Shown here one piece after another: positions 1-9,100 of a DNA stretch of 64,000 nucleotides (position 1 is the stretch's first letter; each line of letters starts with the position of its first letter). A program made the position numbers and the translations under genes. The notes beneath the pieces are model-generated. The model ran no database searches. It worked only from the letters and a program-made list of their open reading frames with translations, and had not been told where the DNA came from. The DNA is from Bacillota bacterium (lineage in GTDB: Bacteria; Bacillota; Clostridia; Lachnospirales; Lachnospiraceae): contig JAEYJO010000054.1 in assembly GCA_023408815.1 (NCBI GenBank), positions 1-64,000 of the forward strand, written 5' to 3'.

Positions 1-1
1 T

Positions 2-61
2 CCAGAATATCTGGAAGAATATATGCCATGGGATCCTATGATTCAAAAACTTTGCCGTTAA
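2..61 (+). CDS. C-terminal end of a protein, possibly an IS66-type transposase (partial)
   Basis: An open frame enters the window at base 2 and stops with TAA at 59-61, giving 19 residues that end MPWDPMIQKLCR. The pattern MPW-x6-CR near the very C terminus recalls the tail of IS66-family transposases, where a PW...C(R/K) ending is common. This is a weak match on a short tail. A strong hairpin terminator follows at once, so this is a genuine gene end. The rest of the gene lies outside the window. Confidence 0.4.
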   Translation, partial: PEYLEEYMPWDPMIQKLCR

Positions 62-102
62 CAGACAGCCTTCAATTATAAACAGAGGCTGTCTGTTTTT
101 CT
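60..102 (+). terminator. Rho-independent terminator
   Basis: ACAGACAGCC and GGCTGTCTGT form a 10-bp stem around an AT-rich loop, followed by TTTTT. It directly follows the stop of the partial plus-strand gene at the left edge. Confidence 0.8.
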
Positions 103-262
103 ATACACCAACTTATTTGACACTTACTATAAAGTAAATGTTATTATCCTGAGCATCTGTTGCATAATGTCGCAACCTGACCAGTAGTCCATTTGGTTTT
201 CATAAACGTAGAGCATTCTAGCCCTGTCGGTCCAGTAGCGCCAGTCGGGCTGGTAATTCCGT

Positions 263-2536
263 CTAAGCGTGTATAATTGTTAATCCGCCGCTTTGTAGGG
301 AGCTTCCTGTAAAGACATCGTCGCCTGTGGTATTTACAAGCTCAATAATTGCCGGAACTGTAGTTACCGTAATAAATGCTGTTCCGCTTATAATGCCGGA
401 AACTACAGGGGAGGACGTTGTCGCTATTGGGGTACCATCAAGAACCAGTGAAATACTAACTGTTGTAGATGCAGCAGCACCATCAGCAGTTATCCACCAG
501 TTTATAAGATAGTTTCCGGCATCGCTTATTGTAAACTCTCCGGTGGATACGTTATAAGAAACCGCCGTACTTTGGTCGTTTAGTACAGTATTAAATATAA
601 ACGGCGCTTCATCTGCAACTGTAATTGGCGCCACAGTGTCAAACTGTACGCCAATTCCTGATAAAAGGCTAGGACCAGTCGGACCAGTCGGTCCGGTAGC
701 GCCGTCAGCGCCGGTCGGTCCGGTAGCGCCATCAGCACCAGTCGGTCCGGTAGCCCCATCAGCACCGGTGGGCCCGGTAGCCCCGTCAGCGCCAGTAGGT
801 CCGGTAGCGCCGTCAGCACCGGTAGGCCCGGTAGCACCAGTAGGTCCGGTAGCACCGGTCGGTCCGGTAGCGCCAGTCGGTCCGGTAGCGCCATCAGCAC
901 CAGTCGGTCCGGTAGCCCCATCAGCACCGATCGGTCCGGTAGCACCAGTCGGTCCGGTAGCCCCGTCAGCACCGGTAGCGCCGGTCGGTCCGGTAGCACC
1001 AGTAGCGCCGGTCGGCCCAGTCGGACCGGGGGTATTAGGATCTTCGATCGTAACGATTGCGGAACCCGGAGTTACGGTAATATCAAGAGTGGTTGACTGG
1101 AAAGTCATAGCTTCTCCAAACCCGACATCAGCGGTTCCTGTAGTACCGAGAACGCTAAAAAGCAGTTCACCCGGGGCCGCGACGCCAGTAGGTCCGGTAG
1201 CGCCAGTAGGTCCAGTAGCGCCGGTAGCGCCAGTAGGTCCGGTAGCACCGGTAGGCCCGGTAGGTCCGGTAGCACCATCAGCACCTGTAGGTCCAGTAGG
1301 TCCAGTAGGTCCGGTCGGTCCTGTAGCGCCAGTAGCGCCAGTAGGTCCGGTAGCACCGGTAGCACCCGTAGCGCCGGTAGGCCCGGTTGGTCCGGTCAGT
1401 CCGTCAGCACCGGTAGCACCCGTAACGCCAGTCGATCCAGTAGGTCCGGTAGCACCCGTAGCGCCGGTAGGTCCGGTAGGCCCAGTAGGTCCAGTATCAC
1501 CGGTAGGTCCAGTAGCACCGATAGGTCCTGTAGCGCCGGTAGGTCCGGTGGGTCCGTCAGCGCCGGTAGGCCCAGTAGCCCCAGTCAGCCCGGTAGCCCC
1601 CGTAGCGCCAGTGGGTCCGGTCGGTCCATCAGCCCCAGTAGCGCCAGTCGGTCCTGTAGCGCCGGTAGGCCCAGTAGGTCCGGTCGGTCCAGTAGGTCCA
1701 TCATCACCGGTAGCACCCGTAGCGCCAGTAGGTCCTGTAGCACCAGTAGCACCGGTCAGTCCCGTAGCGCCGGTAGGTCCGGTCGGCCCAGTAAGTCCAT
1801 CAGCGCCGGTAGCCCCCGTAGCACCGGTCGGTCCGGTAGGTCCGTCAGCGCCAGTAGCACCCGTAGCGCCGGTAGCCCCAGTAGCGCCGGTAGGTCCAGT
1901 AGCGCCAGTAGCGCCGGTAGCACCAGTAGGCCCAGTAGGCCCGGGTGTATTGGGATCTTCAATCCTGACAATTGCCGAGCCCGGAGTTACAGTAATATCG
2001 AGAGTAGATGATTCAAAAGTGATATCTTCTCCAAAACCTACGCCAGCTGATCCGGTCGGGCCTATAACATTAAAAAGCAGTTCTCCAGGAACAAAGACAC
2101 CGGTAGGTCCGGTAACACCGGTAGCCCCCGTCGGTCCGGTAACACCGATAGGTCCGGTAGCGCCGGTAGCCCCCGTGGCTCCCGTAGGTCCGGTAGCGCC
2201 GCCGGAAGGTCCTGTCGGCCCGGTGGGGCCGGTCGGTCCCTGAAGCGTGGATGCTGAAAGTGCATTTCTCAGCTTGGAATTTAAAATAACCTGATTTTGG
2301 GCAGCACTGTCCAAAATAGCGAGAACGTTTTGATTTACTTCAATGACTTCTCCGATAGTTGCATTAGGACCGGTTACACCCGGAAGTGTTCCCAACGCAA
2401 ATTGGATCTTTTCGCCTTCGGCGTTTAAAATATGACTTAATCCTAGTTCTTCCAGAGCGATGGAGGCTAAAATATAATTGATAGCATCATCTCTGCTGAT
2501 CGGAGGGCTTACCTCCGGAAAGATTGGTAATGACAT
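263..2536 (-). CDS. Collagen-like (GPTG-repeat) spore surface protein, BclA type
   Basis: 757 residues. Residues 1-100 form a non-collagen head (SRDDAINYILASIALEELG...INxxGEK pattern) seen in clostridial exosporium collagen-like proteins. Residues about 101-620 are mainly Gly-Pro-Thr/Gly-Ala-Thr triplets, typical of heavily O-glycosylated BclA stalks. Two copies of a roughly 55-residue non-collagen segment (starting GELLF, containing TLDITVTPGSAIV) interrupt the repeats. The last 130 residues are a beta-rich C1q/BclA-like trimerisation domain ending GLTIIHA. The start ATG has AAGGAG eight bases upstream. A candidate sigma-K promoter lies upstream, fitting mother-cell expression and a place on the spore surface. 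Spore function is inferred from family resemblance. The long opposite-strand frame over the repeats is a shadow of the triplet repeat. Confidence 0.88.
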   Translation of the reverse strand: MSLPIFPEVSPPISRDDAINYILASIALEELGLSHILNAEGEKIQFALGTLPGVTGPNATIGEVIEVNQNVLAILDSAAQNQVILNSKLRNALSASTLQGPTGPTGPTGPSGGATGPTGATGATGATGPIGVTGPTGATGVTGPTGVFVPGELLFNVIGPTGSAGVGFGEDITFESSTLDITVTPGSAIVRIEDPNTPGPTGPTGATGATGATGPTGATGATGATGATGADGPTGPTGATGATGADGLTGPTGPTGATGLTGATGATGPTGATGATGDDGPTGPTGPTGPTGATGPTGATGADGPTGPTGATGATGLTGATGPTGADGPTGPTGATGPIGATGPTGDTGPTGPTGPTGATGATGPTGSTGVTGATGADGLTGPTGPTGATGATGATGPTGATGATGPTGPTGPTGPTGADGATGPTGPTGATGPTGATGATGPTGATGPTGVAAPGELLFSVLGTTGTADVGFGEAMTFQSTTLDITVTPGSAIVTIEDPNTPGPTGPTGATGATGPTGATGADGATGPTGATGPIGADGATGPTGADGATGPTGATGPTGATGPTGATGPTGADGATGPTGADGATGPTGADGATGPTGADGATGPTGADGATGPTGPTGPSLLSGIGVQFDTVAPITVADEAPFIFNTVLNDQSTAVSYNVSTGEFTISDAGNYLINWWITADGAAASTTVSISLVLDGTPIATTSSPVVSGIISGTAFITVTTVPAIIELVNTTGDDVFTGSSLQSGGLTIIHA
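640..2240 (-). repeat. GXY-triplet (9-bp unit) repeat tract encoding the collagen stalk
   Basis: Tandem 9- to 18-base units encoding GPTGAT/GPTGPT run through most of this span, broken twice by the non-collagen segment near 1030-1190 and 1945-2105. Third-position variation among units shows the array is old rather than freshly expanded. Such tracts vary in length between strains. Confidence 0.9.
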
Positions 2537-2580
2537 ATTTTTATCTCCTTATGATATTGTTTATTATTTTATCCTCATTT

Positions 2581-2607
2581 TATTATATGTATATTAGCGT
2601 AAAGCGT
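2581..2607 (-). promoter_or_regulatory. Candidate sigma-K promoter of the collagen-like gene
   Basis: Read on the minus strand, AC (2606-2607) is followed after 16 bases by CATATAATA (2581-2589). This matches the sporulation sigma-K consensus (AC, 14-17 bases, CATANNNTA). It sits about 45 bp upstream of the start codon of the collagen-like gene. It is a pattern match only. Confidence 0.5.
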
Positions 2608-2800
2608 TAGTATCTTTTAGGGCTACAGGTCATATACTAATATGTTAGTCATTTGTATTCTTATATGTGGAGGATTATAGCAGAAATCTATTTGGAAAAT
2701 CTTTGATGCCATTTCTGATGAAATGTAGTATACTTTGATTTATAGAAAGAGTATAGAAACATCCGGCAGCATGCTTTGTGATTTGCTCATGTATTCGGGC

Positions 2801-2906
2801 AAAAAATATATGCCTTGTCTTTCGACAAGGCACATATAAACCACAAGGCGCGCTACCCAATGGTTTGGGAGACATCATCGTATAGATGATATAACCTGCT
2901 TCCACT
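2801..2906 (-). ncRNA. Candidate structured small RNA or attenuated leader
   Basis: On the minus strand a consensus promoter is followed by about 105 nt that fold into three perfect hairpins: ATCATC/GATGAT (2874-2890), CCCAA/TTGGG (2856-2869), and GCCTTGTC-GAAA-GACAAGGC (2812-2831), the last with a GNRA tetraloop and then TTTTTT. The third is a textbook intrinsic terminator. The motif GCCTTGT occurs a second time just upstream (around 2843-2849), so it could pair with the terminator's right arm and act as an anti-terminator. The RNA lies about 265 nt upstream of the collagen-like gene on the same strand, so it may be an independent sRNA or a regulated 5' leader. I do not recognise a known RNA family. 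An 81-residue frame across it looks incidental. Confidence 0.6.
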
Positions 2907-2908
2907 AA

Positions 2909-2937
2909 AATATAGCACATAGTGATAAAAAAATCAA
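2909..2937 (-). promoter_or_regulatory. Sigma-A type promoter for the small RNA
   Basis: TTGATT (2932-2937), a 17-base spacer and TATATT (2909-2914), read on the minus strand. The predicted start is near 2906-2905, directly before the first hairpin of the RNA. Confidence 0.65.
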
Positions 2938-2997
2938 GAAAAAATTAAGAATTTATAACAAAAAAATAAATTTTTTATTACGAAAGGAAATTTCATT

Positions 2998-5346
2998 GTG
3001 AAATGTATTGTACTTGCAGGCGGTCGAGGGGATCGTCTTTGGCCATTATCGCGAAAAAATTACCCAAAGCAATTTATTAAGCTGCAGAAAACTCATTCCA
3101 TGTTTCAGGAAACTGTAGCGAGAAATCTACCTTTTTGTGATGAATTTGTAATAGTTACGAATAAAGAGTATCAATTTATAATAGAGAATCAGCTAAGTGT
3201 TTTTCAAGGCTTGACGGAAAGCTGTATTTTTGAGGAGCTGGGCCGCAAGACTACGGCTGCTATCATCCTTGCGTGTCTCCAGTTTCCTATGTCCGAAACG
3301 GTCCTTGTGGTACCCACAGACCAGTTGATCGAAGGGGAAGAGTATAAGGCAGCAATGCTTCGGGCGAAGGAGCTTAGCAAAGAAGGGTATCTTGTGACCT
3401 TTGGAATGAAAATTGAGGAGCCGGAAGAGCGTTTTGGCTACATCCGTTTTTGCGAAGAGGATGTGCTTCAGTTTACGGAGAAGCCGGATAGAGCGGAGGC
3501 GCTGGAGTATCAAAAGAGCGGAGAATATCTGGTAAATAGCGGGACCTTTATGTTCAACGTGGGTAATATGCTTCAGGAGCTCAAAAAGTATTCTCCCGAG
3601 CTGGAGAAGGCATGCAGGAGCGCTTATAAGACGAGAAAGCATGTGAAGAGTCATGTGCTTTATACAGAGGACATATTAAGAACAATACCGGCTGCAGCCA
3701 TAGAAAAGTCTGTATTTGAGCATACGAAGCGAGCTAAGGTGGTGCACTGCGCTTTTCGCTGGAAGGATATCGGCAGTTTGGAAGATTTAAAGGCGACGGA
3801 GCTGGAGACTGCAGAAGTAAGCAAGCAGGTGGCCTATCGCTGTGAGAATACTGAGATTATAAATCAATGCAGCAGAAGTACAGTAGTGGCTAACGAATTG
3901 AAAGACATACTGGTGGTAAATACGCCGGATGCTGTTTATATTGGGAAAAAAGGGAAGTCGGACGAGCTTAAGAGCATTATTAAGGAATCTCCCCAGATCA
4001 GAGAATTTGTAAATAATGGAAGAATCATGTACCGGGCGTGGGGAAGCTACGAGCTTGTGGTGGATGAGGCGACTTACCGTGTTAAAAAGATCATCATTTA
4101 CCCGGGAAAAACCATTTATGCACATAGCCATAAATATCGCAGCGAGCATTGGTCTGTGGTGTCGGGAACGGCTAAGATTGAGCTGGATGGAGTGAGCGGC
4201 AATTTTGGAATGAATGATGTTATCAATGTGGGCCGGAACATGGTTCATCAGGTGTCAAATATTGGAATCGTTCCCCTCATTATTATAGAGGTGTCGGTAG
4301 GTGAAAACGTATCGGAAGAGGATATGGTTTCGGTCGATAGCAGAGACCTTACGGAGATTGACTTGGGCTATCAGTTGGAGCCCTATGTGAAGCTCCAGCC
4401 GTCCTATAAAGACTATCTGTGGGGGGGGACAAAGCTCAAGGAGATTTACAGTAAGAATTGTGATTATGATATTATTGCAGAGAGCTGGGAGCTGTCTGCC
4501 CATCCGGATGGCCAGAGTACGGTCATGAACGGTCGCCACAAGGGCATGCTTTTTGCCGAATATTTGGAAAAGATAGGAAGAGAAAGCCTTGGCTGGAAAT
4601 GCCAGTCTCTGATCCGCTTTCCCATCTTGATTAAGTTTATAGATGCGAATTCCCCTCTTTCCGTTCAAGTGCATCCTGACGATGAGTATGCGCTGGAAGT
4701 GGAGGATGAATACGGAAAGAATGAAATGTGGTATATCGTGGATGCTGAAAAAGAGGCGTACATCTACTGCGGTTTCGTAAAGGAAGTAACCAGAGAAGAG
4801 GTGGCTGCACGAGTAACGGATAATACCATAGTCGAGATATTAAATAAGATTCCGGTAAAAAAAGGAGAAGTATACTTCATTCCGGCTGGAACAGTGCACG
4901 CGATCGGCGGCGGACTGCTGGTTTGTGAGGTTCAGCAAAACTCCTCATGCACATATCGCCTATATGACTATGATCGTAAGGACCGCTTTGGAAATTATCG
5001 CGAGCTGCATATTGAAAAAGCACTCGATGTGATAAATTACAGACCGTACATGCCGCAGAAATTTGAGGCGGGAACAGAAAAAGGAGAAACTTATGAATCC
5101 CGTCTGCTGTGCAGCTGTAAATATTTCGAATGCGTTAAATATACGATAGAAGGCAGCGTGGATATTCCGCTGACGGAAGACTCCTTCCTCTCCCTGGTTT
5201 GCATAAATGGAAGCGGAAGTGTTGGAATAAATGAATCGGACTATCCGTCTATGAGCTTTTTCGGAGGAGAGAGTCTCTTCCTTCCGAAATCGGATAAGAT
5301 ATGCAGGATAGAAGGCATTTGCGAAATTCTGATTACAAGAGTGTAG
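2998..5346 (+). CDS. Fused mannose-1-phosphate guanylyltransferase / phosphomannose isomerase (type II cupin plus type I PMI)
   Basis: 782 residues with a GTG start preceded by GAAAGGAA. Residues 1-250 are a nucleotidyltransferase with the LAGGRGDRLWPLSR signature and PKQF, as in ManC enzymes that make GDP-mannose. Residues about 345-435 form a cupin with YAHSHKYRSEHW and the SGTA motif, the type II PMI domain usual at the C terminus of ManC. Residues about 455-782 add a complete class I phosphomannose isomerase: YLWGG, the zinc site VHPDDEYA, GKNEMWYI and PAGTVHAIGGG. One chain could thus convert fructose-6-P to mannose-6-P and join mannose-1-P to GTP. Phosphomannomutase is still needed and is not in the window. 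The gene stands alone before a terminator, next to the polysaccharide locus it would feed. Confidence 0.9.
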   Translation: MKCIVLAGGRGDRLWPLSRKNYPKQFIKLQKTHSMFQETVARNLPFCDEFVIVTNKEYQFIIENQLSVFQGLTESCIFEELGRKTTAAIILACLQFPMSETVLVVPTDQLIEGEEYKAAMLRAKELSKEGYLVTFGMKIEEPEERFGYIRFCEEDVLQFTEKPDRAEALEYQKSGEYLVNSGTFMFNVGNMLQELKKYSPELEKACRSAYKTRKHVKSHVLYTEDILRTIPAAAIEKSVFEHTKRAKVVHCAFRWKDIGSLEDLKATELETAEVSKQVAYRCENTEIINQCSRSTVVANELKDILVVNTPDAVYIGKKGKSDELKSIIKESPQIREFVNNGRIMYRAWGSYELVVDEATYRVKKIIIYPGKTIYAHSHKYRSEHWSVVSGTAKIELDGVSGNFGMNDVINVGRNMVHQVSNIGIVPLIIIEVSVGENVSEEDMVSVDSRDLTEIDLGYQLEPYVKLQPSYKDYLWGGTKLKEIYSKNCDYDIIAESWELSAHPDGQSTVMNGRHKGMLFAEYLEKIGRESLGWKCQSLIRFPILIKFIDANSPLSVQVHPDDEYALEVEDEYGKNEMWYIVDAEKEAYIYCGFVKEVTREEVAARVTDNTIVEILNKIPVKKGEVYFIPAGTVHAIGGGLLVCEVQQNSSCTYRLYDYDRKDRFGNYRELHIEKALDVINYRPYMPQKFEAGTEKGETYESRLLCSCKYFECVKYTIEGSVDIPLTEDSFLSLVCINGSGSVGINESDYPSMSFFGGESLFLPKSDKICRIEGICEILITRV

Positions 5347-5370
5347 AAGCCTCATCGGAAGCCTTTATAT

Positions 5371-5412
5371 AAAAATCGCACTTGCAAAACCGCAAGTGCG
5401 ATACTATCTTTT
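5371..5412. terminator. Bidirectional terminator
   Basis: TCGCACTTGC (5376-5385) and GCAAGTGCGA (5392-5401) form a perfect 10-bp stem with a 6-base loop. The plus strand continues into a T-rich stretch. The minus strand continues TTTTTATAT, so it also ends the tRNA transcript. Confidence 0.85.
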
Positions 5413-5447
5413 ATTAATCCAAAATCAAAACTGTAAATAAGTGAGAA

Positions 5448-5520
5448 TGGAGATAGCGAGACTCGAACTCGTGACCTATACGTTGCGAACGTATCGCTCT
5501 CCCAACTGAGCTATATCCCC
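5448..5520 (-). tRNA. tRNA-Ala (anticodon CGC)
   Basis: The minus strand of this 73-nt segment folds as a cloverleaf. The acceptor stem is GGGGATA/TATCTCC with discriminator A73, and the D-arm contains AGCTCAGTTGGGAGAGC. The anticodon stem ATACG/CGTAT encloses loop TTCGCAA, and the T-arm has GTTCGAGTC. Position 3-70 is a G-U pair, the alanine identity element, which agrees with anticodon CGC (reads GCG). CCA is not encoded. Confidence 0.95.
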
Positions 5521-5611
5521 GTGCATGAAAATAATTATAGCACTTCTGAACACAAATGCAACTATTTGTTGCTTTTAATTTTATGGCAGGATGCCGTCCG
5601 CTATTTTTTCC

Positions 5612-5664
5612 AATAAAAAAGAAATAGTGACCGAAATTGAAGTTTCAAATCACTATTTCTTTCC
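5612..5664 (-). terminator. Long hairpin, terminator on the minus strand
   Basis: AAAGAAATAGTGA (5618-5630) pairs perfectly with TCACTATTTCTTT (5650-5662). On the minus strand the stem runs into TTTTTT. It would stop read-through toward the tRNA gene from the right. Confidence 0.6.
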
Positions 5665-5668
5665 CCCC

Positions 5669-5737
5669 TTTACAAAATTTATTATAAAACGACAGCGACT
5701 TTGTTGTAAAGTGTAATCCATCGCGTAAAATTGTATA
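5669..5737 (+). repeat. Direct repeat copy A (flanking the AbiEii-like remnant)
   Basis: This 69-bp segment matches 6011-6079 at roughly 58 of 68 positions, including ATTATAAAACGACAG and TAAAGTGTAAT. Its first bases could encode the same last residues (LQ-LL-stop) as copy B, so A looks like the 3' end plus downstream flank of a lost copy of the same gene. Confidence 0.75.
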
Positions 5738-5784
5738 AAACCATGCTTGAAGCTCAAGGGTATCTATCACCTTGTTATGGCAAT

Positions 5785-6031
5785 GTACATAAAACAAAAG
5801 GGGAAAACATAGATAATCAAAATATCAAGAAACATAAGAATGATGTGTTGCGCCTTGCGGTTAGTACTAAGAAAGAAACTGTAATAGGGATAGCAGAGCG
5901 AATAAAAGAAGATGTACCAGTTTCTTGTTACAGATAGAAAAAGAATTGAACGATATGAAAATGCTGGAAATACAAGGAGTACATATCAAGAAGTTCTTGA
6001 AGATATTAGATTTACAAGAATTATTATAAAA
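5785..6031 (+). pseudogene. Decayed C-terminal fragment of an AbiEii-like nucleotidyltransferase toxin
   Basis: The frame starting near 5785 encodes KGENID-x-NIKKHKNDVLRLA, matching the KGE-xxx-K-IKKHKNDVFRL region of AbiEii/AbiGii-type nucleotidyltransferase toxins. It stops at 5937. The reading continues in another frame just after (IEKELNDMKMLEI ... LQELL, stop at 6031), so at least one frameshift has occurred. The N-terminal catalytic part and any antitoxin partner are missing. I judge it a non-functional remnant of an abortive-infection module. The family assignment rests on a short motif. Confidence 0.5.
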
Positions 6032-6079
6032 CGACAGTGCCTTTTTGGTAAAGTGTAATTTATCGCATAATATTGTATG
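6011..6079 (+). repeat. Direct repeat copy B (flanking the AbiEii-like remnant)
   Basis: Partner of 5669-5737, at about 85 percent identity, 342 bp downstream. It covers the last codons of the remnant and its downstream flank, suggesting an old tandem duplication followed by deletion. Confidence 0.75.
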
Positions 6080-6119
6080 GGTCAGTGCCTGGAGTTTTAT
6101 ATTATCTGAAAAAGACCGA

Positions 6120-6162
6120 ACAAAAGCTCCCTCCGGCATTACTGCCGAGGGAGCTTTGAGGC
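6120..6162 (-). terminator. Terminator of the glucosaminidase gene
   Basis: AAAGCTCCCTC-GGCA and TGCC-GAGGGAGCTTT form a near-perfect stem of about 15 bp with a 4-base loop, just past the minus-strand stop at 6188. A short T tract follows on the minus strand. Confidence 0.75.
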
Positions 6163-6187
6163 ATTTCTCAATTTCATTTCTTATTCA

Positions 6188-9100
6188 TCATTCGAACCCA
6201 TCAAACTCATCATCGTCAAAGCCTGTCCGCTTTGTATCATCTTTTTTTGTCTGATCTTTTAGCTTCTTTATTGATATAACCTTACCGGTCTTTTTTGTAT
6301 TAACTTCCGGTTCGCGATAGTCGTCGATGAAAGCATCTTCTCCGTTTTCATCGTATACCTCTTCATCAGATATCTTATCAGAAGACGCAGACTGAATGGA
6401 AACAATCTTTAAAGCATCTGGCGTGGCGTTTCCATTCCCGGAAGCATCAGAAGCGTCCTCTTCGTCTTCATAATCTTCATCGTCTTTTCTCCTGAACAAG
6501 AGGAAGGCAGTAACTCCGGCCGCTGCGCACACCAGAACGATTACGACAATAACAGCAACCATTCTTGGATTTATTTTCCCGCCTGCCGCATCTTGGCTGT
6601 TTTCCACATTTGTACTAATCGCTTCAATATCTGCAGAGTCATCTCCGCCTGCAGCCGTATCATCGATGGATGCCAGTTCAGCCATAGAGCTGTCGCTAAT
6701 AATGACAGCGTAATCGGAAGCATGAGTGAAGGTAAAAGAGATGTCCCCTGTCTCGGTAACCGCTACCTCATCCATGAATTCCAGCTTGCCGTTATCCGGA
6801 TTATAATAGAACAGGTTTGCTATCCGTCCGGCATTATCTTTCGCCGTGTTGATGGTAAGTACCGGTGCGAAGTCAAAGGTGCCGTCATGAGCCAGAGTCA
6901 GCTCGATGACCGTATTATTCTCGTCATTCCCCTTCACAGCATCCAAGAGTCCCGAAGGGATGTTTCCGGTGCCTATTGTGACCCCCATGTCGATACCGTT
7001 AGCTTCATCAGCTACAATATTACTGCCGTTAATAGTCCAACTTATGCTGTTCCCCATGTTAAGCACGATATCCACATCCTGTCCGCGGATGGAGGAAATA
7101 GATTCCTCATACAAGACAGTATTATTCTTCATATCGATAGTTGCACGTGCGCTTGTCTCCTCCGTTTTTGAAGAGGAGCTGTTTCCTTTGGAGGCCGTTG
7201 TTTTGCCGGAGGAACCGGTCGACGAGCCTTGTGAGGAGGAAGTGCCCCCTGAAGAGCTGCTGTCTGCAGGTGAAGTAACAGTATTGCTTTCGGAACCGGT
7301 TCCCGTGGAAGTCGTGGTAGAACCGGGGGAGGAGCCTTCCGAATTATTCTGTACCTCTGTATAGCCGCAGCGAGTGCAGGTTCCGTTCACCATATTATGG
7401 CCGAGAGTAGGAATGTCCTCGGTATAAGTACTGCCGCAGGAGCAGGTGTAGGTTTTGATTCCGTTTTCCGTACATGTAGCAGCTTTCGTCACCGATGATG
7501 TATAGCTGTGGGTATGGCTGGCCGGCAGCTTGGAGATGATTTCCGTATAGCTGTCACCGCATCGGATACACGTATAGGTACGGATGCCGGTTTCGGTGGC
7601 GGTAGCCTCCTTGGTTACCTTGGAGGTGTAGCTATGGCCCAGTGCCGGAATGTCCTCTGTGTAAGTATCACCACAGGAGCAAGTGTAGGTTTTTACACCT
7701 TTTACTGTACAAGTAGCTTCTTTTGTTATCGTAGCCGTATAATTATGTTTGTGGGTGGAAGGAAGTTTGTCAATAACTTCCGTGTAGGTATCGCCGCATA
7801 CGCTGCACGTATAAGTGCGGATGCCGGTGTCTGTCTCCGTAGGCTGTTTTGTTACAGCGGAGGTATAAAGGTGTCCTGTAGCAGGAACCGTCCTCGTTTC
7901 CTTGTAGCCGCATACATGGCAGGAACGGGAATCCGTACCTGACGTAGTACAGGTCGCCGCTGTTACATGTTCCCATTCACCGAAAGTGTGAGTGGTACAC
8001 TTGGTAACGGGAACTGCGCCTACGATGACCGGAATGTCAATGCCTTTTACTGTATTATAGTTAGCAGCATCCGGATTATAGGAGGCCTTGTAGGAAGCGG
8101 TTCCTTCCTTAAGGACGGTAGCGGGCGCATCCCATGTGAAGCCTGCAGGCAGTGCGATAGAAGCCAGTGTATTGCCTGCTACGGTCTGCAGACCGGCAGG
8201 AATGGTATAAGTAGGAGTACCCTTTGCAACTGTCAGGGCGAGCACCTTGTTTATCGTATTATACTTTCCGGTGTCGGTAGGAGTGAAGGTAGCCGGGTAA
8301 CCGGAGCTCGTAACGGCAGGTACCGTAGCGGGGGCATCCCATGACCATCCGGATGGAAGCGTGATATTGCCTAAGGTCTGTGTGGGACTGTAGGTTACGC
8401 TGCCCAAAGAAGGTATGGTATAAGCAGGATCAACCTTCTGTACGGTTACTGTGCAGGAAGCCGTAGAACCGCCCGATACGGTTGCTGTAATCGTTGTTGT
8501 GCCGGGATACAGTGCGGTTACTATACCGTTAGCATCTACAGAAGCAATGGAGGAATTCGCACTGGCAAAGGTAACGGTAGATGCCGCAACCTTGATGTTA
8601 TCCACAAAGGCGTTCAGGCCGGAAGTAGTATCTACAGCCATCGTGAGAGAAGTGTTATCCAAAGTTACTGTCTTCAACTCGGTTGGTTTTGTGCAAGCTG
8701 AGCCTGGCATATTATCGTATACCGGTATCTTGAATACAAAAGTATTATCTATGGAGCCTGCATTGGAGTAGGCCTTTTTTACATTCGAGGACTCGGAAGA
8801 AGGTGCTGCGATATTCTGCATGTATTGGTGGTTATATGTCTGGGTAGTAGTTACATTGAACTTTTGCAGGTACAAAGTATCCTGTCCTACCTGAATATAA
8901 TTCTTGGATATAATATTGGATCCGCCTGACAAGGAGAGATAACGGCTTGTCCAACCATAGGATCTCGCTTTTGCCAATCCGTTCGTAATAACTTCTGTGC
9001 TCCCTTTACCGGTGGCGCCGATATTAAAATAATTATAAAGTCCCTCATAACCGGAGTATGTACCGGATATTAAAGCAGATGTGCCATTGGTCCCCTGCTC

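Noticed and set aside
640..2240. Regular short repeats resembling a CRISPR array
   Set aside because: The units are 9-18 bp, contiguous and coding, without unique spacers of constant length. They encode collagen triplets.
636..2243. 535-residue plus-strand frame rich in GPV/APV repeats
   Set aside because: It is the antisense shadow of the GXY triplet tract in the collagen-like gene; the regular codon pattern keeps several frames open. It has no ribosome site and no non-repeat domain.
2675..2920. 81-residue minus-strand frame
   Set aside because: It runs through the promoter, hairpins and terminator of the candidate RNA, lacks a convincing ribosome site and resembles no protein.
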